NCBI GenBank assembly: GCA_025526935.1
Contig: JAHLKD010000001.1
Coordinates: forward strand, 248,001-312,000
Reading direction: 5' to 3'
From: Cladochytrium replicatum
Taxonomy: Eukaryota > Chytridiomycota > Chytridiomycetes > Cladochytriales > Cladochytriaceae
Length of the DNA stretch: 64,000 bases
Under the pieces are notes generated by a model, which had not been told where the DNA came from, searched no databases, and was given only the letters and a program-made list of their open reading frames with translations. The translations under genes and the position numbers were made by a program. Positions 35,355 to 45,999 of the stretch are shown one piece after another. Each line of letters begins with the position of its first letter. Position 1 is the first letter of the stretch.

Positions 35355-36437
35355 ATGATTGAACATCGAAAGTCCGCACCAATCTCGGCTTCTTTAAACC
35401 CTCCAACGACTGAACAAAATTATCGAAGTACGGCCATGAGGACCGTCTCGCGTGATTCAAATGCTGACACAAAGGAGAACGGAAACGATGATGGAACAGG
35501 GGTGCAGGAGGCTGTTTCGCCGAGCCTCGAGGTGCATCCACTCCGACACTCTTGGACATTTTGGTACGAAAATGGAAATTTGAGGAGGCATTTGGACGGG
35601 TTGTAAAACAACATGACTTGCGACTTGATTGGACGTGACTGGAGGGAACACTATGGACGTACAATGATCGTGTGGTCTAAGATCTCCTCTTGCATCTTTG
35701 ATGCATAGGTACATGCATCGACAGCCAGGGGCGAAAATTGATGACTACAGCACCGAAATTCACCGGATCGCTACAATCACTTCGGCTGAGCAGTTTTGGA
35801 GTGTGTATAGCAGATTGAAGCGTCCTCATGAAGTTCCAAACGTCAGCGACTTTCATATGTTTAAGGAGGGGATCAGACCGATTTGGGAGGTGTGTATCGG
35901 CACTAAGTTAAACTCTTCGTTCCTCACATCTGTCGTTCTGAAAAGGATAATATCAATGGCGGAAAGTGGATTGTATGATTTTCGTATTCATTTGAGAAAG
36001 ATCTTGTCTAAATTTGTGTTCTTAAGGTTCGTCTCAGGAAAGGTCTTGCATCCAGATACTGGGAAAATCTGGTAGGTTCCCTAAGTTGGCTAATCTTTGC
36101 CTTCCAACTTACTGTCTGTCTGTGAATTCAGATCATGGCTTTGGTTGGGGACCAGTTTGATGTTGGCGCGGAAATATCAGGTGCTGTGATTTCTGTGCGA
36201 CACTCGGAAGACATATTGTCAGTATGGAATCAGAACGCGGAGGCAATCCGGGTCAACATGAAGATTAGGTGAGAGTCCGTTTTCGATCGGCAAGAGAATT
36301 TTTGTTGACTCCCACTCACTAGGGACACATTGAAGCGAGTACTGAGCCTGCCACCAAACTGTATTGTAGAGTATAAGGCGCATCGTAGCTCGCTGTCGGA
36401 TGCGTCAAGCTTCCGCAACACTAAGCAATATATTTAG
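35355..36437 (+). CDS. EIF4E2: Class II eIF4E-family cap-binding protein (4EHP-like)
   Basis: Class II eIF4E proteins (4EHP, nCBP) bind mRNA caps but often repress rather than start translation. From ATG 35355 a disordered N-terminus leads to HPLRHSWTFWYEN, which joins after an intron to RQPGAKIDDYSTEI. Then come SAEQFWSVYSRLKRP, the class II hallmark SDFHMFKEGIRPIWE, GGKWIV split by an intron from RLRKGLASRYWENL, ALVGDQFDVGAEISGAVISV, ILSVWNQNAEAI, and RDTLKRVLSLPPNCIVEYKA. The stop is at 36437. At the first cap-stacking position class II proteins carry an altered aromatic in the TFWY motif; this protein has SWTFWYE. At least five introns, mostly 50-100 nt. Confidence 0.92.
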
Positions 36438-36946
36438 ATCTTTGCACATGTATCAATTTTCGTTGTAAATCATGCGCAAACAAGCGTGAATACTGAATAT
36501 GATAGATCTGGTCTATTTTTCGTTGCCAAGTACGAGATTTTCATGGGATGATCGGAACGGTATTGAGTTGCATCCTCATATAGCAATCGTTAGGTTCTGT
36601 GATGAGTGCGTCGCGGAAGTAGTTTTGTGCCGATCTGAGTGTTCCGGTTTTGTGTCGCGTCCTTCGGTTCCGATTTGTGTCGTGGTCTGCGGGTCGCAGT
36701 CTAGTGTCGTGTCTTTCTATTTTGACGAAAAGTTCATTTCTCTTTTCGGGAGGGTTGGAATGTATTTGAAGCATTTCCCACGAGCCTTCCAACCCAAGCC
36801 CGCCGGCATTCCTCACTTAACAGGACACATCCCAAACGTGGAAACTCTGTATCGTCCACTTTTGGTTCTATCCGGCTTGTTTGTCCCCAGCCTGTTTGCT
36901 TTGTCATCATTTCAATAATATCGTGGCTCTCCGGACAATCTCACAC
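36438..36946 (+). other. Gap with an unconfirmed 139-codon ORF
   Basis: An ATG-started ORF runs 36499-36918 (MIDLVYFSLPSTRFSWDD...), and the opposite strand is also open (36816-36541). Neither has a recognisable domain. The plus ORF ends 28 bp before the ATG of the downstream kinase gene. It could be a lineage-specific gene or chance; I lean to chance because both strands are equally open. Confidence 0.25.
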
Positions 36947-37938
36947 ATGTCTTCTGCGGACATTTGCACTACAAGGATTGCTGAATGGTATCATGGTTGG
37001 AAAGCGCTGAATTCTACAAAGCCGATGGTTGTCGCAATCTCTGGGACTCAGGGAGCTGGTTAAGTTTCCCATTTCGTAGGAATGTACAGCGACTCATAAT
37101 TGCAAACGTAGGAAAGACTACCCTTACCGCCGCTCTGATCTCTCGCCTCGGTGACGCACCATACTCGCTTAGGATTCTGGCACTCTCCTATGACGACTTC
37201 TATCTTACTCGTGCAGAACAGGAGGAGCTTGCAAACACATATAGCAATAATGACCTTTTGCAAGTAAGGGGCCAACCTGGAACTCACGATGTTCGGCTTG
37301 GGGCAGAGATCATTGGCAATGCCGGAAAAGAATCCATTCTTAAGATACCAGTATACGACAAAATGGCACATGCCGGAAAAGGTGATCGGAAGGGATGGAG
37401 AACTGTGAAAGGACCCTTTGACTTGGTCCTCTTTGAGGTAAACTAAATCTGAAAAATAAGCGCAGCACAATCTTTACTGTGCCAACAGGGTTGGTGTCTC
37501 GGGTTCAAGTCGCTATCGGCACAATCACTGAAAGTACGGACGGAACAAGTTCTCGGTGACACACAACATTACCTCTCCCCAAATGCCCGGAATTATCTGT
37601 CCTCCAGAACAGAGAGCATCGCTGAAGTAAACGACTTCTTGAGAAGTTACGAAGAGCACTGGTATCCATTGTTCTCATGCCTCATACACTTGATTCCAAA
37701 AGAAATTGGATACGTGTATGCTTGGCGCACAGAACAAGAACAGAAAGGGAGGGCTGCGAGTGGAGGAGGGATGACTGACGACCAGGTCATTGGATTTGTT
37801 GATCGCTACATGCCTGCATATGCTGTATATCTCCCCGATCTCACCGAACATCCATTTTTTGGAGATCGGTCTGTTCCTCATATTCAGCTGTATCTCGATG
37901 CCGAGAGGCAGGTGCAGGATGTGGTAGAAATGGAATAA
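36947..37938 (+). CDS. TDA10: P-loop kinase of the D-glycerate 3-kinase/Tda10 family
   Basis: The family is ATP-dependent small-molecule kinases related to plant D-glycerate 3-kinase and yeast Tda10. From ATG 36947 (MSSADICTTRIAEWYHGWKA), the Walker A motif AISGTQGAGKTTLTAALISR is split by an intron after GTQGAG. Next is ILALSYDDFYLTRAEQEELA (the DDFY substrate motif of the family), RGQPGTHDVRLGAEI, IPVYDKMAHAGKGDR, and the Walker B-like FDLVLFEGWCLGFKSL, split by a second intron. The C-terminal half has RTESIAEVNDFLRSYEEHWY, IGYVYAWRTEQEQ and MTDDQVIGFVDRYMPAYAVY, ending VQDVVEME at 37938. Three exons, about 290 aa. The substrate in this organism is inferred from family only. Confidence 0.9.
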
Positions 37939-38059
37939 CATTCGCATTACGTCCGTAACAGCTGTGTTCTCGCACCCTAACATACACGCGACAATCGCGA
38001 AGGCAGGACGAAGCGTTAGCATCGCCGTACCAAGTAAACGGAGATACGTTGTCGATATT

Positions 38060-38630
38060 TCATTCTCTAGGGAGCAATCTCGATCTTGAAGAGGAATTGG
38101 AGGACAGACTGGAACGGGAGCGAGAAGAAGTCCCAAAGCCATTTGACGACTACGCAGTTTTGAACTTGGATCGAAATGCAAGCGAAGACGAAATAAAGAT
38201 TTCGTATCGCCGATTGTGATTGTGTGCCACATTTCACCCGAATAAACATCTTACCCCAGAGGACAAGGTGCGATTTGATGGAAATATGTGATTTGCTGGA
38301 CCGTGTAATGATTCGCTTCCATTGCACATTTAGGAAGCTGCACATCCCACGGGTTTGAAAGACCTTCGAGCCCGTCAAGTCGTATATGTGCCGCTTAATT
38401 GGATCACTGAGCACTTTTTGGAGATTAGTCCTGGCGGATTTCACCACTATCTTTATCGCACCATCATATGCACGTTGTAAGGCTTGAAAGCGACCCTGTT
38501 TCCGCAAACAGTTGATGTAAGAACGTCAAAGTTCGGTTGCAGGCGCTAAAATGTTATTCTCTTCCTCAGATTCGTGCCGAGTTTGAACGCATGACCCCCG
38601 ACACCGAACACTTTCTTCTTTCCTGGACCC
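38060..38630 (+). pseudogene. Broken DNAJC11-like gene with internally inverted segment
   Basis: On the plus strand, EVPKPFDDYAVLNLDRNASE and DEIKISYRRL start a J domain of the DNAJC11 type. A TGA follows YRRL (TTGTGATTGTGT looks like a 6-nt duplication), and then CATFHPNKHLTPEDK continues in frame. The next expected part of the J domain is missing on this strand but is present on the minus strand at about 38500-38360: RFQALQRAYD, an intron-like gap, then VLSDPIKRHIYDLTGSK. After it, plus-strand sense returns with IRAEFERM (38573-38596), matching the family's position after the J domain. So about 240 bp lies reversed in place. No downstream DNAJC11 body is recognisable. Confidence 0.7.
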
Positions 38631-38658
38631 CCGCTGGTGCCGCTTGATGAACCAACCA

Positions 38659-38678
38659 CCCCCCCCCCCCCCCCCCCC
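38659..38678 (+). repeat. Poly-C tract (20 C)
   Basis: Twenty consecutive cytosines within decayed sequence downstream of the broken DNAJC11-like gene. On the minus strand it makes a poly-Gly stretch in a small ORF that I do not believe is a gene. Confidence 0.95.
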
Positions 38679-38819
38679 GGTCCCTCACGCTCAAGCCCTG
38701 CGATCTCGTGCACTTTGTATGATGTTTCTTCCATAGGCGTAAATATATTCTCCATCCCTCAATCCCTCCGCGCTGCTGTTTCTGGGTGCCTGCCCTCTTG
38801 TTGTCCTCCCCGACATTGT

Positions 38820-39430
38820 TCCCGAGGTCTTGGTTCACTGTGACGACCCAGATGACATGCCCGAGCCCTTCGCTGAGGCTTCCCGTCCCTCATTCAAGTC
38901 TGTCCACATTGGCGACGCTAAAAAAAATAGACTTGCCTCCCCTCACTGAAGCCTTTACACCTCCAACCGACGAAATGCGCTTCAATGGTAGCGTTGCGAG
39001 TCACCCGTGCACAGTGTTGGTCGATGCCGGTTTGTTGGGCAACCTTATCGACACGCCTGTTCAAATGTAATTTGAATGCAAAATGAATCGGGGAACAATT
39101 AAAATTATTAAGGATACAAAACCAGAATAGTCATCCTTCAGCTTTGTGGGACACCAGCATGATGCGCAGTTTTCAGCACGCACTCTGCAGATTTGTATGT
39201 TTCCGTTTTTCATCGGAGAGATAATTTGGGTCCATTTGCACACCAGTTTCTGGCTTTAGAACAGCGCTTGAATTCCAACGCGGAAGTGCTTCTGCTCATT
39301 CACCGAAACTGAGCCTGCTGAGTTGGCTTTTGGCATGAAGATTTGGATGGCAACACAGTTGGGCCATTTGTTAATACGATATCTGGTTTGAGTGACCCAG
39401 CGAAGAAGCTAGTGCTGGTGTTTGAGTTCA
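38820..39430 (+). mobile_element. Possible Ty3-type retroelement fragment (degenerate)
   Basis: From about 38815 one frame reads DIVPEVLVHCDDPDDMPEPF; after a run of eight A (about 38922-38929) the reading continues one frame over as KKIDLPPLTEAFTPPTDE and MRFNGSVASHPCTVLVDAGL. The last part resembles the region around the catalytic Asp of retropepsin-like proteases (hydrophobic-LVD-small-G), but the usual D-S/T-G is D-A-G, so any protease is dead. 39270-39430 has further short coding-like pieces with stops. No LTRs or RT domain are seen. Low confidence. Confidence 0.3.
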
Positions 39431-39574
39431 ACTATGTCCAGAAGTAGTTAAGCGATATGTAATGGGTGTTGAACAACGGTGGTCTTAAATCATAAATGTG
39501 AAGGTTTATGTTTTCTTCTCCTTTGTTGCAATTCAAAAATATAAACCACCCCAACTGAACAACCGAAAATAGCA

Positions 39575-42500
39575 TCAGAGCTCAAATGCATTGATATTTA
39601 CAAATCGCGCCTGGCTCAAAATGGATTCCGGTGTGGACGGCCCATCTTCTCCCATCTCCATGCTTGCTGTTGTAGTCGTCGCGAAACTATCGACTCGTGT
39701 GAGAGAACGAGGCTGTGGAGATGCTGGACGTCTTGAAAACTTTTGTAGCGCAGAGAGGTCCGGAAGTTCGCAAGTTTGAGTCTCCTGATTGTTTTAGTCA
39801 GAACTAATTAAAAGCTCCAATAAAATTCAGACGCTCACCTTGAGAACTGAGAAATACTGCATTGAGCTTTCCATTTCAGCCCACTTTCCCGCTAGAGTAT
39901 TCCGCTCCTGTTGCAGTCGGTCCAAAACGTCCTTGTATTGACCCAAACCACTGGCAAGCTTCTCGCGTACAGCTATCAGTTCGTCCTTCTCCGCATTCAG
40001 TTTCATGATCTCAGACTTGAGCTTCGTCTCTCGCCCAGTCACTTCGGCAAATGCGCCTTCCAGGAGTGCGATACGTTCTCGAAGTGTAACTGCATTTGCT
40101 TCCAGCTCACTTGATTTGGTTGTTGAAGCTTCGCACTGAAAAGTGGTGCGTTAGCATTTTATGGTACATTTTCTGTCTCAACTTTTCATACCTCGGCTTG
40201 GAGTTCCCGAAGTTTGCCCTCAAGTTCGGTTGCCTTCGATGCACTCAGATCTGCAAACTTTCGTGACTCATTCAAGTCTGTCTGCAAGCTTGCGATCGCC
40301 TCGTCCGATGCAACCCGATCAGCATCGTAGCGCTCGCGTAGAGCGGCAAGTTCCTTTTCCGCCCCTTCCATCGCACTTCTTTCGGCTTCGATTTGGCTAT
40401 CCTTTGATAAAATCGTGGCCTGCAAATCGATCAGCTCCTGCCTCAACCCGTCGAGTTCATGTGTATGATTTGTGCGTTCAGACGCCAGCATCGCTTCCAG
40501 TTCGGCCTTTTCGGACAACAGCTCATCGCGTTCCGTCCTGGCACTTTCCAATGCACGTTCAGTCGCCTCGGTCGCTTCAGTGAGTTTGGTCTGGAGTTGG
40601 CTCTTTTCTGTCGCCACTTGCTCGTACAATTCACGGAATTTGTTGAGTTCTTGCTGCGTAGTTTCACCTTGCAAAATCTGGCTTTCTAGCTCTGTAATCT
40701 TGGATTGTGTGCTTCCCAGATCCGCTTCCAGTTGTTGTCGAACATTCTCGTGCTCCACCAGAGACACGATTTCGCTCTCAAGTTGCGCTATCCGCTCATT
40801 ACGCCGCACAATCTCGCCCTGAATCTCCTTCAGCCTTTCGTGTGCTACGTCTGCCCTCAATTGAAGTTCCTCAAGTTTAGCATTCAACTCCTGCTCTAAC
40901 AAGGCTTTCTCTTCCGCAATCCTCGCTTTCTCCGCATCTTGGCTGACTCGCTCCTGATCAACCAGATCCAATGCAATTTCTTTAGCTGCAATCGCGGCAT
41001 TCTTTCCGGCGATTTCGATTTCGAGCTGCTCGTTATGTGCGCGAACAGCATTGAAGGATTCTTCAAGCCCAGCTGCTTTGCGGACTGCAGCATTAAGCTT
41101 GCCTTCAAGCTCGCTCAACCGACTCTGCGCTTCGTCGGTGATAGCTTCAACCTGAGCTTCGATTTCATTCTCGTCGTCTACTCTCTGAGCAACAGCTGCT
41201 TTCATGGCTGCTTGCGTGGAACTGAGGCTTGACTCCAGCTCGCCGATTCTTTCCTCCAGACGCTGCCTTTGACTGCCAACAAGGAGTGCCATTACTGAAA
41301 CTTCAGTTTTTGCGATCACAACTTCAACTTCGGCAGCCTTTCCAACCGAATCCAGCTCCTGCAAGAATGTGGCTGAAACTCCGAATTCGTCCATCGACAA
41401 CCATTTCGCGAAATGCAGGGAGCTCTCAACAGTAGCACAGTGTCTCACCAGCTCGTCGCGCAAGTTGAGAGCATCTGAAAAAACAAAATCGTGCCTAAAG
41501 TCGGCACCTTCAACATCCATACTGTCGCTGTCAGTTCGTCCCATTGCTCGAGCGGCAATTTTTTTCGCGGCGGCGATAGCCAGTTGGAGAAGCGAAATGT
41601 TGTGACGGATGTCTTTGATGGACTGACCCAACAAGAGATCTGAGGTTAGATGTGATTGTTGAGCATTGTCGGACGGAGCAGGTTGGAGGCGCTCGTCACA
41701 CCCAGGAATATCGATAAAGTCGGGAAACTCATTCCTGTACTCGCCGTCGCCGTCACCGTCATCACGGTCCTCACCATCAACACCAATAATTCTAGCCATC
41801 ACGCTTGATCCGGCCCTTTGTCCAGCACTTTGAAGTTGAGCCGCCGACCTCCTTGACGGTGTCCCATCAACCATCGTCATCTGCGACGACATTTCAGCTG
41901 GACGATCGCCAACCTCAGGGTGTTGTTCTTCTTGACCGCCTTCTTCTCCTTCTTCTCCTTGCTTCATCCGAGCCACGATCTCTTTCAGTTTCTGAAGTTC
42001 GCTAGCTTGGCTCCGCAACTTTGCAATTTCATTATCCTTTTCGTCCAAAAGACGCCGCATTATCAATACGCTCTCGCGCCTGTCCCCACTCGCCGACGCG
42101 CCGCTCGTCCGTCTGCGCTTTGCCGGCGTTTGATAATCGTCGTCAACAATTTCTCCAGTAGAGTGGTCGTCGCAACTATCTTCGCGAAGCTGTGTCGCCT
42201 TGCGTTTGCGATTGGACGCGATGCTCTGTTGGCTGCGGGTCGATCGCGCAGACGGAGTTGTCGCCAGTGTTTTTGCAGCACTTCGGGTGGTAGATCGTCG
42301 CCGAGCGCTGGAGCGCAATTGCATTGGGGAGTCGTAATCATCTGGGGTAGATGTGCGGTGCGTTGGTGTGCGTGGGGAAGTACGGCCCCTTGAGACTCTT
42401 CGGCTAGAGCTGGATCGTCTAACCCCCGTGCTGGAGCGTCTCCCTCGGCTTGTGGAACGTCGTCTTTCGGGAGATGACTCTGGTGTACCCAAATCAAATA

Positions 42501-42930
42501 AATCATTGATTGTCTAGGACAGGATTAGTCTTGACCCTGCATTGAGAACATTGATGGTTACCCGATTCCCTTTCGGAGTGAGCTGGAAGCGAAGAGGATA
42601 AACTTGAGATATTAAACCGGAATCCTTCATTGCATCAATACGGCGTCTCAAGTGTTTGTGCCAACTTCCATTCAGTGACCCTAATCAAGAAATGAGCTGC
42701 CCAGGTATTGACAATCAGGAATGATCTCAAAAGTTACCTTTATCTGACGTTAATATCTTCTTGGCTTGGCTCCGAATTGAGTTCAGATGAAGATCATTAC
42801 GACGAGCAGGGGTGTTATGAACTTGGCAAACAGTTTGAGACTTTGCTTATTAAGTGTTGTATCACCTTGGCACTTACAAACTTGAAGAACCGCCATGTCA
42901 TATTGGCTGATCTTTGAAGTCATGGTGAAT
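39575..42930 (-). CDS. Long nuclear coiled-coil protein, function unknown
   Basis: Not recognised. The main exon (42510-40186) begins in a very basic S/R-rich region (RRSSTGVRRSSSSRRVSRGR), has acidic and KR-rich patches, and then hundreds of residues of heptad coiled coil (for example RIGELESSLSSTQAAMKAAV, LEAMLASERTNHTHELDGLR). Two C-terminal exons follow, ending FVNINAFEL at 39575. Upstream, short exons join in frame: AKKILTSDKGSLNGSWHKHL to RRRIDAMKDSGLISQVYPLR, then a 48-nt intron to TINDLFDLGTPESSPERRRS. This start region is helical with a basic wing-like end. The true first ATG is unresolved (candidates 42630 and about 42915). Total is about 950 residues. A chromatin or spindle role would be inference. 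Confidence 0.68.
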
Positions 42931-45107
42931 AGGGTGGGTTGTGGTGTGGGAGAGAGTTATATGCAACAAGCAGCTTCAAGAGAACAGCGAATCGAATGCA
43001 CAAACGCTAAGGTGGTGCAGCAAGTGTGACAAAGTGATGATGTGTCTGTCACTCGAGCACAAGCGATCGCGAATAGTATTTGAATAGTTCGATGTGGTGG
43101 TACAACAGCTCCTGTTCCAGATGTCTCGAGCAGGTGTCAAGTTAGAGTGGCCAGTAGAGAGACCGGAGTGGTGGTGGTACTTAATGGTTCAAAGTGGGCT
43201 AAGCCGCAGCAGCAGACAGCGCACAAGCCACAATGCGTAGTGCGGGTGGCACAGCGGCCGAAGGACACTAAAAATAATGAAAAATTGGATATTGCAGATG
43301 AATAAAATGAACTACCACTTTGTCGTTGCATATTTGTGAACTTCCGATCTGTTTGCTGCAAGGATGAACAAGCCTGATGAATATGTGCAAGAAATTGCTT
43401 CAATGCCTGAGGGTCTCGAATGCCTGAATAAACAAATCTCCAGTGGGGATCAAGATATCTCGCAAAAAACTCTCGCTCGTATCGCAATGGAAGGTATGCC
43501 CAACGAGAACTGCTACTATTTGGAGCGACGACAGTATGTTGTATAACAGTCCCAACCCAAACACCACCTATTGGCGGAGGATAGTACGATGTTTCGCGCA
43601 TCAATGACACCACATGACTATTACATTGTATTGATGGAAGATCGGGCTCGAAACAGTTCTTATCATGTCAACGGAACCCGCCAGAGATTGCGGAGTGGTT
43701 GGACGCACGTCAGACGAGCATTCTGCGAGACAGCGTGGGCAAGAGTTCTTATCATGTCAACGGGACCCGCCAGAGATTGCGGAGTGGTTGGACGCACGTC
43801 AGAGAGCATTCTGCGAGACAGCGTGGGCAAGATGACTAAGTCTCGCGGGCGGCAATCCACCTCCTCTTCCCCTCCTATCCCACCGGAGGAACTTCAGGTC
43901 CAACTTGCGGTGGGTAGACCACAGTTAGATTCCCCGGAAACAGAAACGCCAAAGAGTCAACTATGCCGCTTTAGTGCGTCGCATCAAAATCGGAGCTGTT
44001 CGAGTTTAAATTCGCAGCTACAGATTCGTGGAAGCAGAGATATCCTCGTGCTGACACCAGGACCGAGGAATTCGCTTCGACCACGAGTCCCAGATTTTTG
44101 ATGCGGTAAATCCAAGTTGTCGAGTTGATGTCCACCACCGATTAAAACACCGTTTGCAAGCCCTTCGAGAAGTACATTTAGCTATCTTTGGCGGGAAGCA
44201 AGAAATTCGGAGACCGTTTATTTCTCCAGGAAAAGATAGCTGACTGGTGTTAAGTCGAGTCCAATTTATATCTCAGCAAGACCAACCACCCCCAGTGGTG
44301 CTAATCAGGGCGAGAAAACTGTTGTCGAGTAAGTGAGATATACACGAGCGAGCGCGTGACATCTGAGTCGATTTTTTAGAATGCTGAGGACATAAGTCAA
44401 TAACAGCACATTGACACTACTCCAATTTCGCTAACCCGGAAAAAAGCTTTTGAACCATCTGATTCCCCTGGTGTTATTAAACACTTCAACTTTTTCGAAG
44501 AGAACGACCGCCAGATCGTCGACCGCAATCATACTACGTGACGAGGTGGCGGCCAGTGAAGTGCTGACGAAGTGTGGAGCACCTAGCGCAACCAGACCTT
44601 AACGAGGAGAGAAGCTGCATGAGTGAATATCCCGTCATACTTCCCGCAGAACTCACCTCGTGCACTCTAACCCACCAATTACCCGAAGGATTATTCGCAA
44701 GATTTTCTGTGACTGCTTTTAGATTCGATGTGAAATGAGGGTTGATGGTGGCGGGGAGAAACGGCGTCTATCTCTCTATCTCGAACACCTCGGCAAGTTG
44801 TTGAACGGTGGCCTTCCCGTGAAGTGGGGGAACGTATACGGTTGCGGTGTGCACTGAGGCTGCGTCAATGATACACGCACCATCTCCCAGTCTGCACGGC
44901 CGGTGATACAGTATATGGGGTCCGGGTCTCCGTCAGGAACGTCACCAACTCTCGTGGACGGACTAGCTGATGTACTGGAGCTCACGTCGTCAACCTGTAC
45001 AAGTGAAGAGCATTTTGCCAAAGCGGACCGTGAAAATTTTGACGTACGAATTTTCAATCTGATAAATCATAGCACAAAACAAAGTTATTTCAACAAATAC
45101 AACCCAA
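42931..45107. other. 2.2-kb stretch without a confident gene
   Basis: It contains an ORF with MNKPDEYVQEIASMPEGLEC (43364-43546, 60 codons), a minus ORF at 43613-43137, and an ORF at 43571-44101 interrupted by an 89-bp tandem duplication. The alternative frame reads DPPEIAEWLDARQ and MTKSRGRQSTSSSPPIPPEE, and near 44080-44240 IFDAVNPSCRVDVHHRLKHR is open. These could be scraps of one decayed gene or element. None has a recognisable domain. Confidence 0.4.
43655..43831. repeat. Tandem duplication, about 89 bp x 2
   Basis: The unit starting AGTTCTTATCATGTCAACGG at 43655 repeats at 43744. The copies differ by one substitution (acggaacc vs acgggacc) and a 1-nt length change (cagacgagc vs cagagagc), so the reading frame shifts between copies. 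Confidence 0.95.
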
Positions 45108-45999
45108 TTAATCATCATCCTCTCCCAATGGTGTCATGTCCAAAAGAACAAATTCAGCCTGCTTGTCGCTTGCCGCAGTGATCTCTAGTGGCTCTTCACT
45201 CGTGATACCATCCACAAAGAGACCGTCTCCAGGCTTCAGACTGTGCTTTCCTCCGACTATCACTCCATCGGACTGGTCGTCCATGACAACATGCATGTAC
45301 AGTTTTCGCGGTGCCGTTGTTTCTACGCCAAGTGGTGTGTGAGTGACCGAGCGAACACCGGCACCATTGGGTTCGAAGATTGTTGCGAACATGTAGAGGT
45401 CCTGGTTGATTCGAATCACTTCGTCTCCGAGCTCGGAGGCCTTAGTGTTCAGTTTGAAGGTAGGGTTGTTGAGTGCGGGTGCGAGGAGGGGGAGGAGATT
45501 GCCGATCTTTTTTTCTTCCGGGAAGTTCTTCAAGGCAAAAGCAGGTTTGAGACCAGCCTGCCATGGTTGTGCCCATAGCTGAAGGAAGTGAACCTTCTCT
45601 GATTTGCTGGCGTTCATCTGATAGGAAGAATGAGATGATGAGTTCAACTGAACTAACTTAGGCGTGGAAAACCACTCGTACCTCTGAATGTGCGATACCG
45701 GTGCCAGCAGTAGTGTGCTGCACCCACGATCGTGCGACGTTTTCCAAGTTGCCCATCGAATCACGGTGCTCCAATGCCCCTCGTACAACATAAGAGAAAA
45801 TTTCATAGTATTTGTGGGGATGGGTTCCGAAGCCTCGGCCGGGTTGCACAAAGTCCTCGTTCAGCACACGGAGAGGTCCAAAGTTGTTGAACCTGGGGTC
45901 GTGGTAGTTGGCGAATGAGAAGGTGTGGAATGTGTGAAGCCAACCGTGGTTGGCACCTCCTCGAACAGTTGCAGGTCGAATGGTGAACTTCGCGGGCAT
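45108..45999 (-). CDS. Pirin-family cupin protein
   Basis: Pirins are iron-binding bicupins, some with quercetinase activity and some acting as transcription cofactors. Two exons. From ATG 45999: MPAKFTIRPATVRGGANHGW, FANYHDPRFNNFGPLRVLNE, GFGTHPHKYYEIFSYVVRGA (metal-binding HPH motif) and SWVQHTTAGTGIAHSE. An intron (about 45683-45617) leads to MNASKSEKVHFLQLWAQPWQ, and the second cupin has GVETTAPRKLYMHVVMDDQS, SLKPGDGLFVDGI and PLEITAASDKQAEFVLLDM, ending EDDD at 45108. Metal ligands H, H, H and E are in the first cupin (HPH, QH, HSE region). A decayed second copy lies at 50.6-51.5 kb. Divergent from KGD2. Confidence 0.93.

Noticed and set aside
37675-38232. Long minus-strand ORF across the kinase 3' end
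   Set aside because: It is antisense to a clear conserved kinase exon and to the J-domain fragment.
38546-38755. Minus-strand ORF with a poly-Gly stretch
   Set aside because: The glycine run is just the C20 tract read in reverse; no other protein features.
40161-42506. Several open frames antisense to the long coiled-coil gene
   Set aside because: They mirror the repetitive codon use of the coiled coil and have no protein character.
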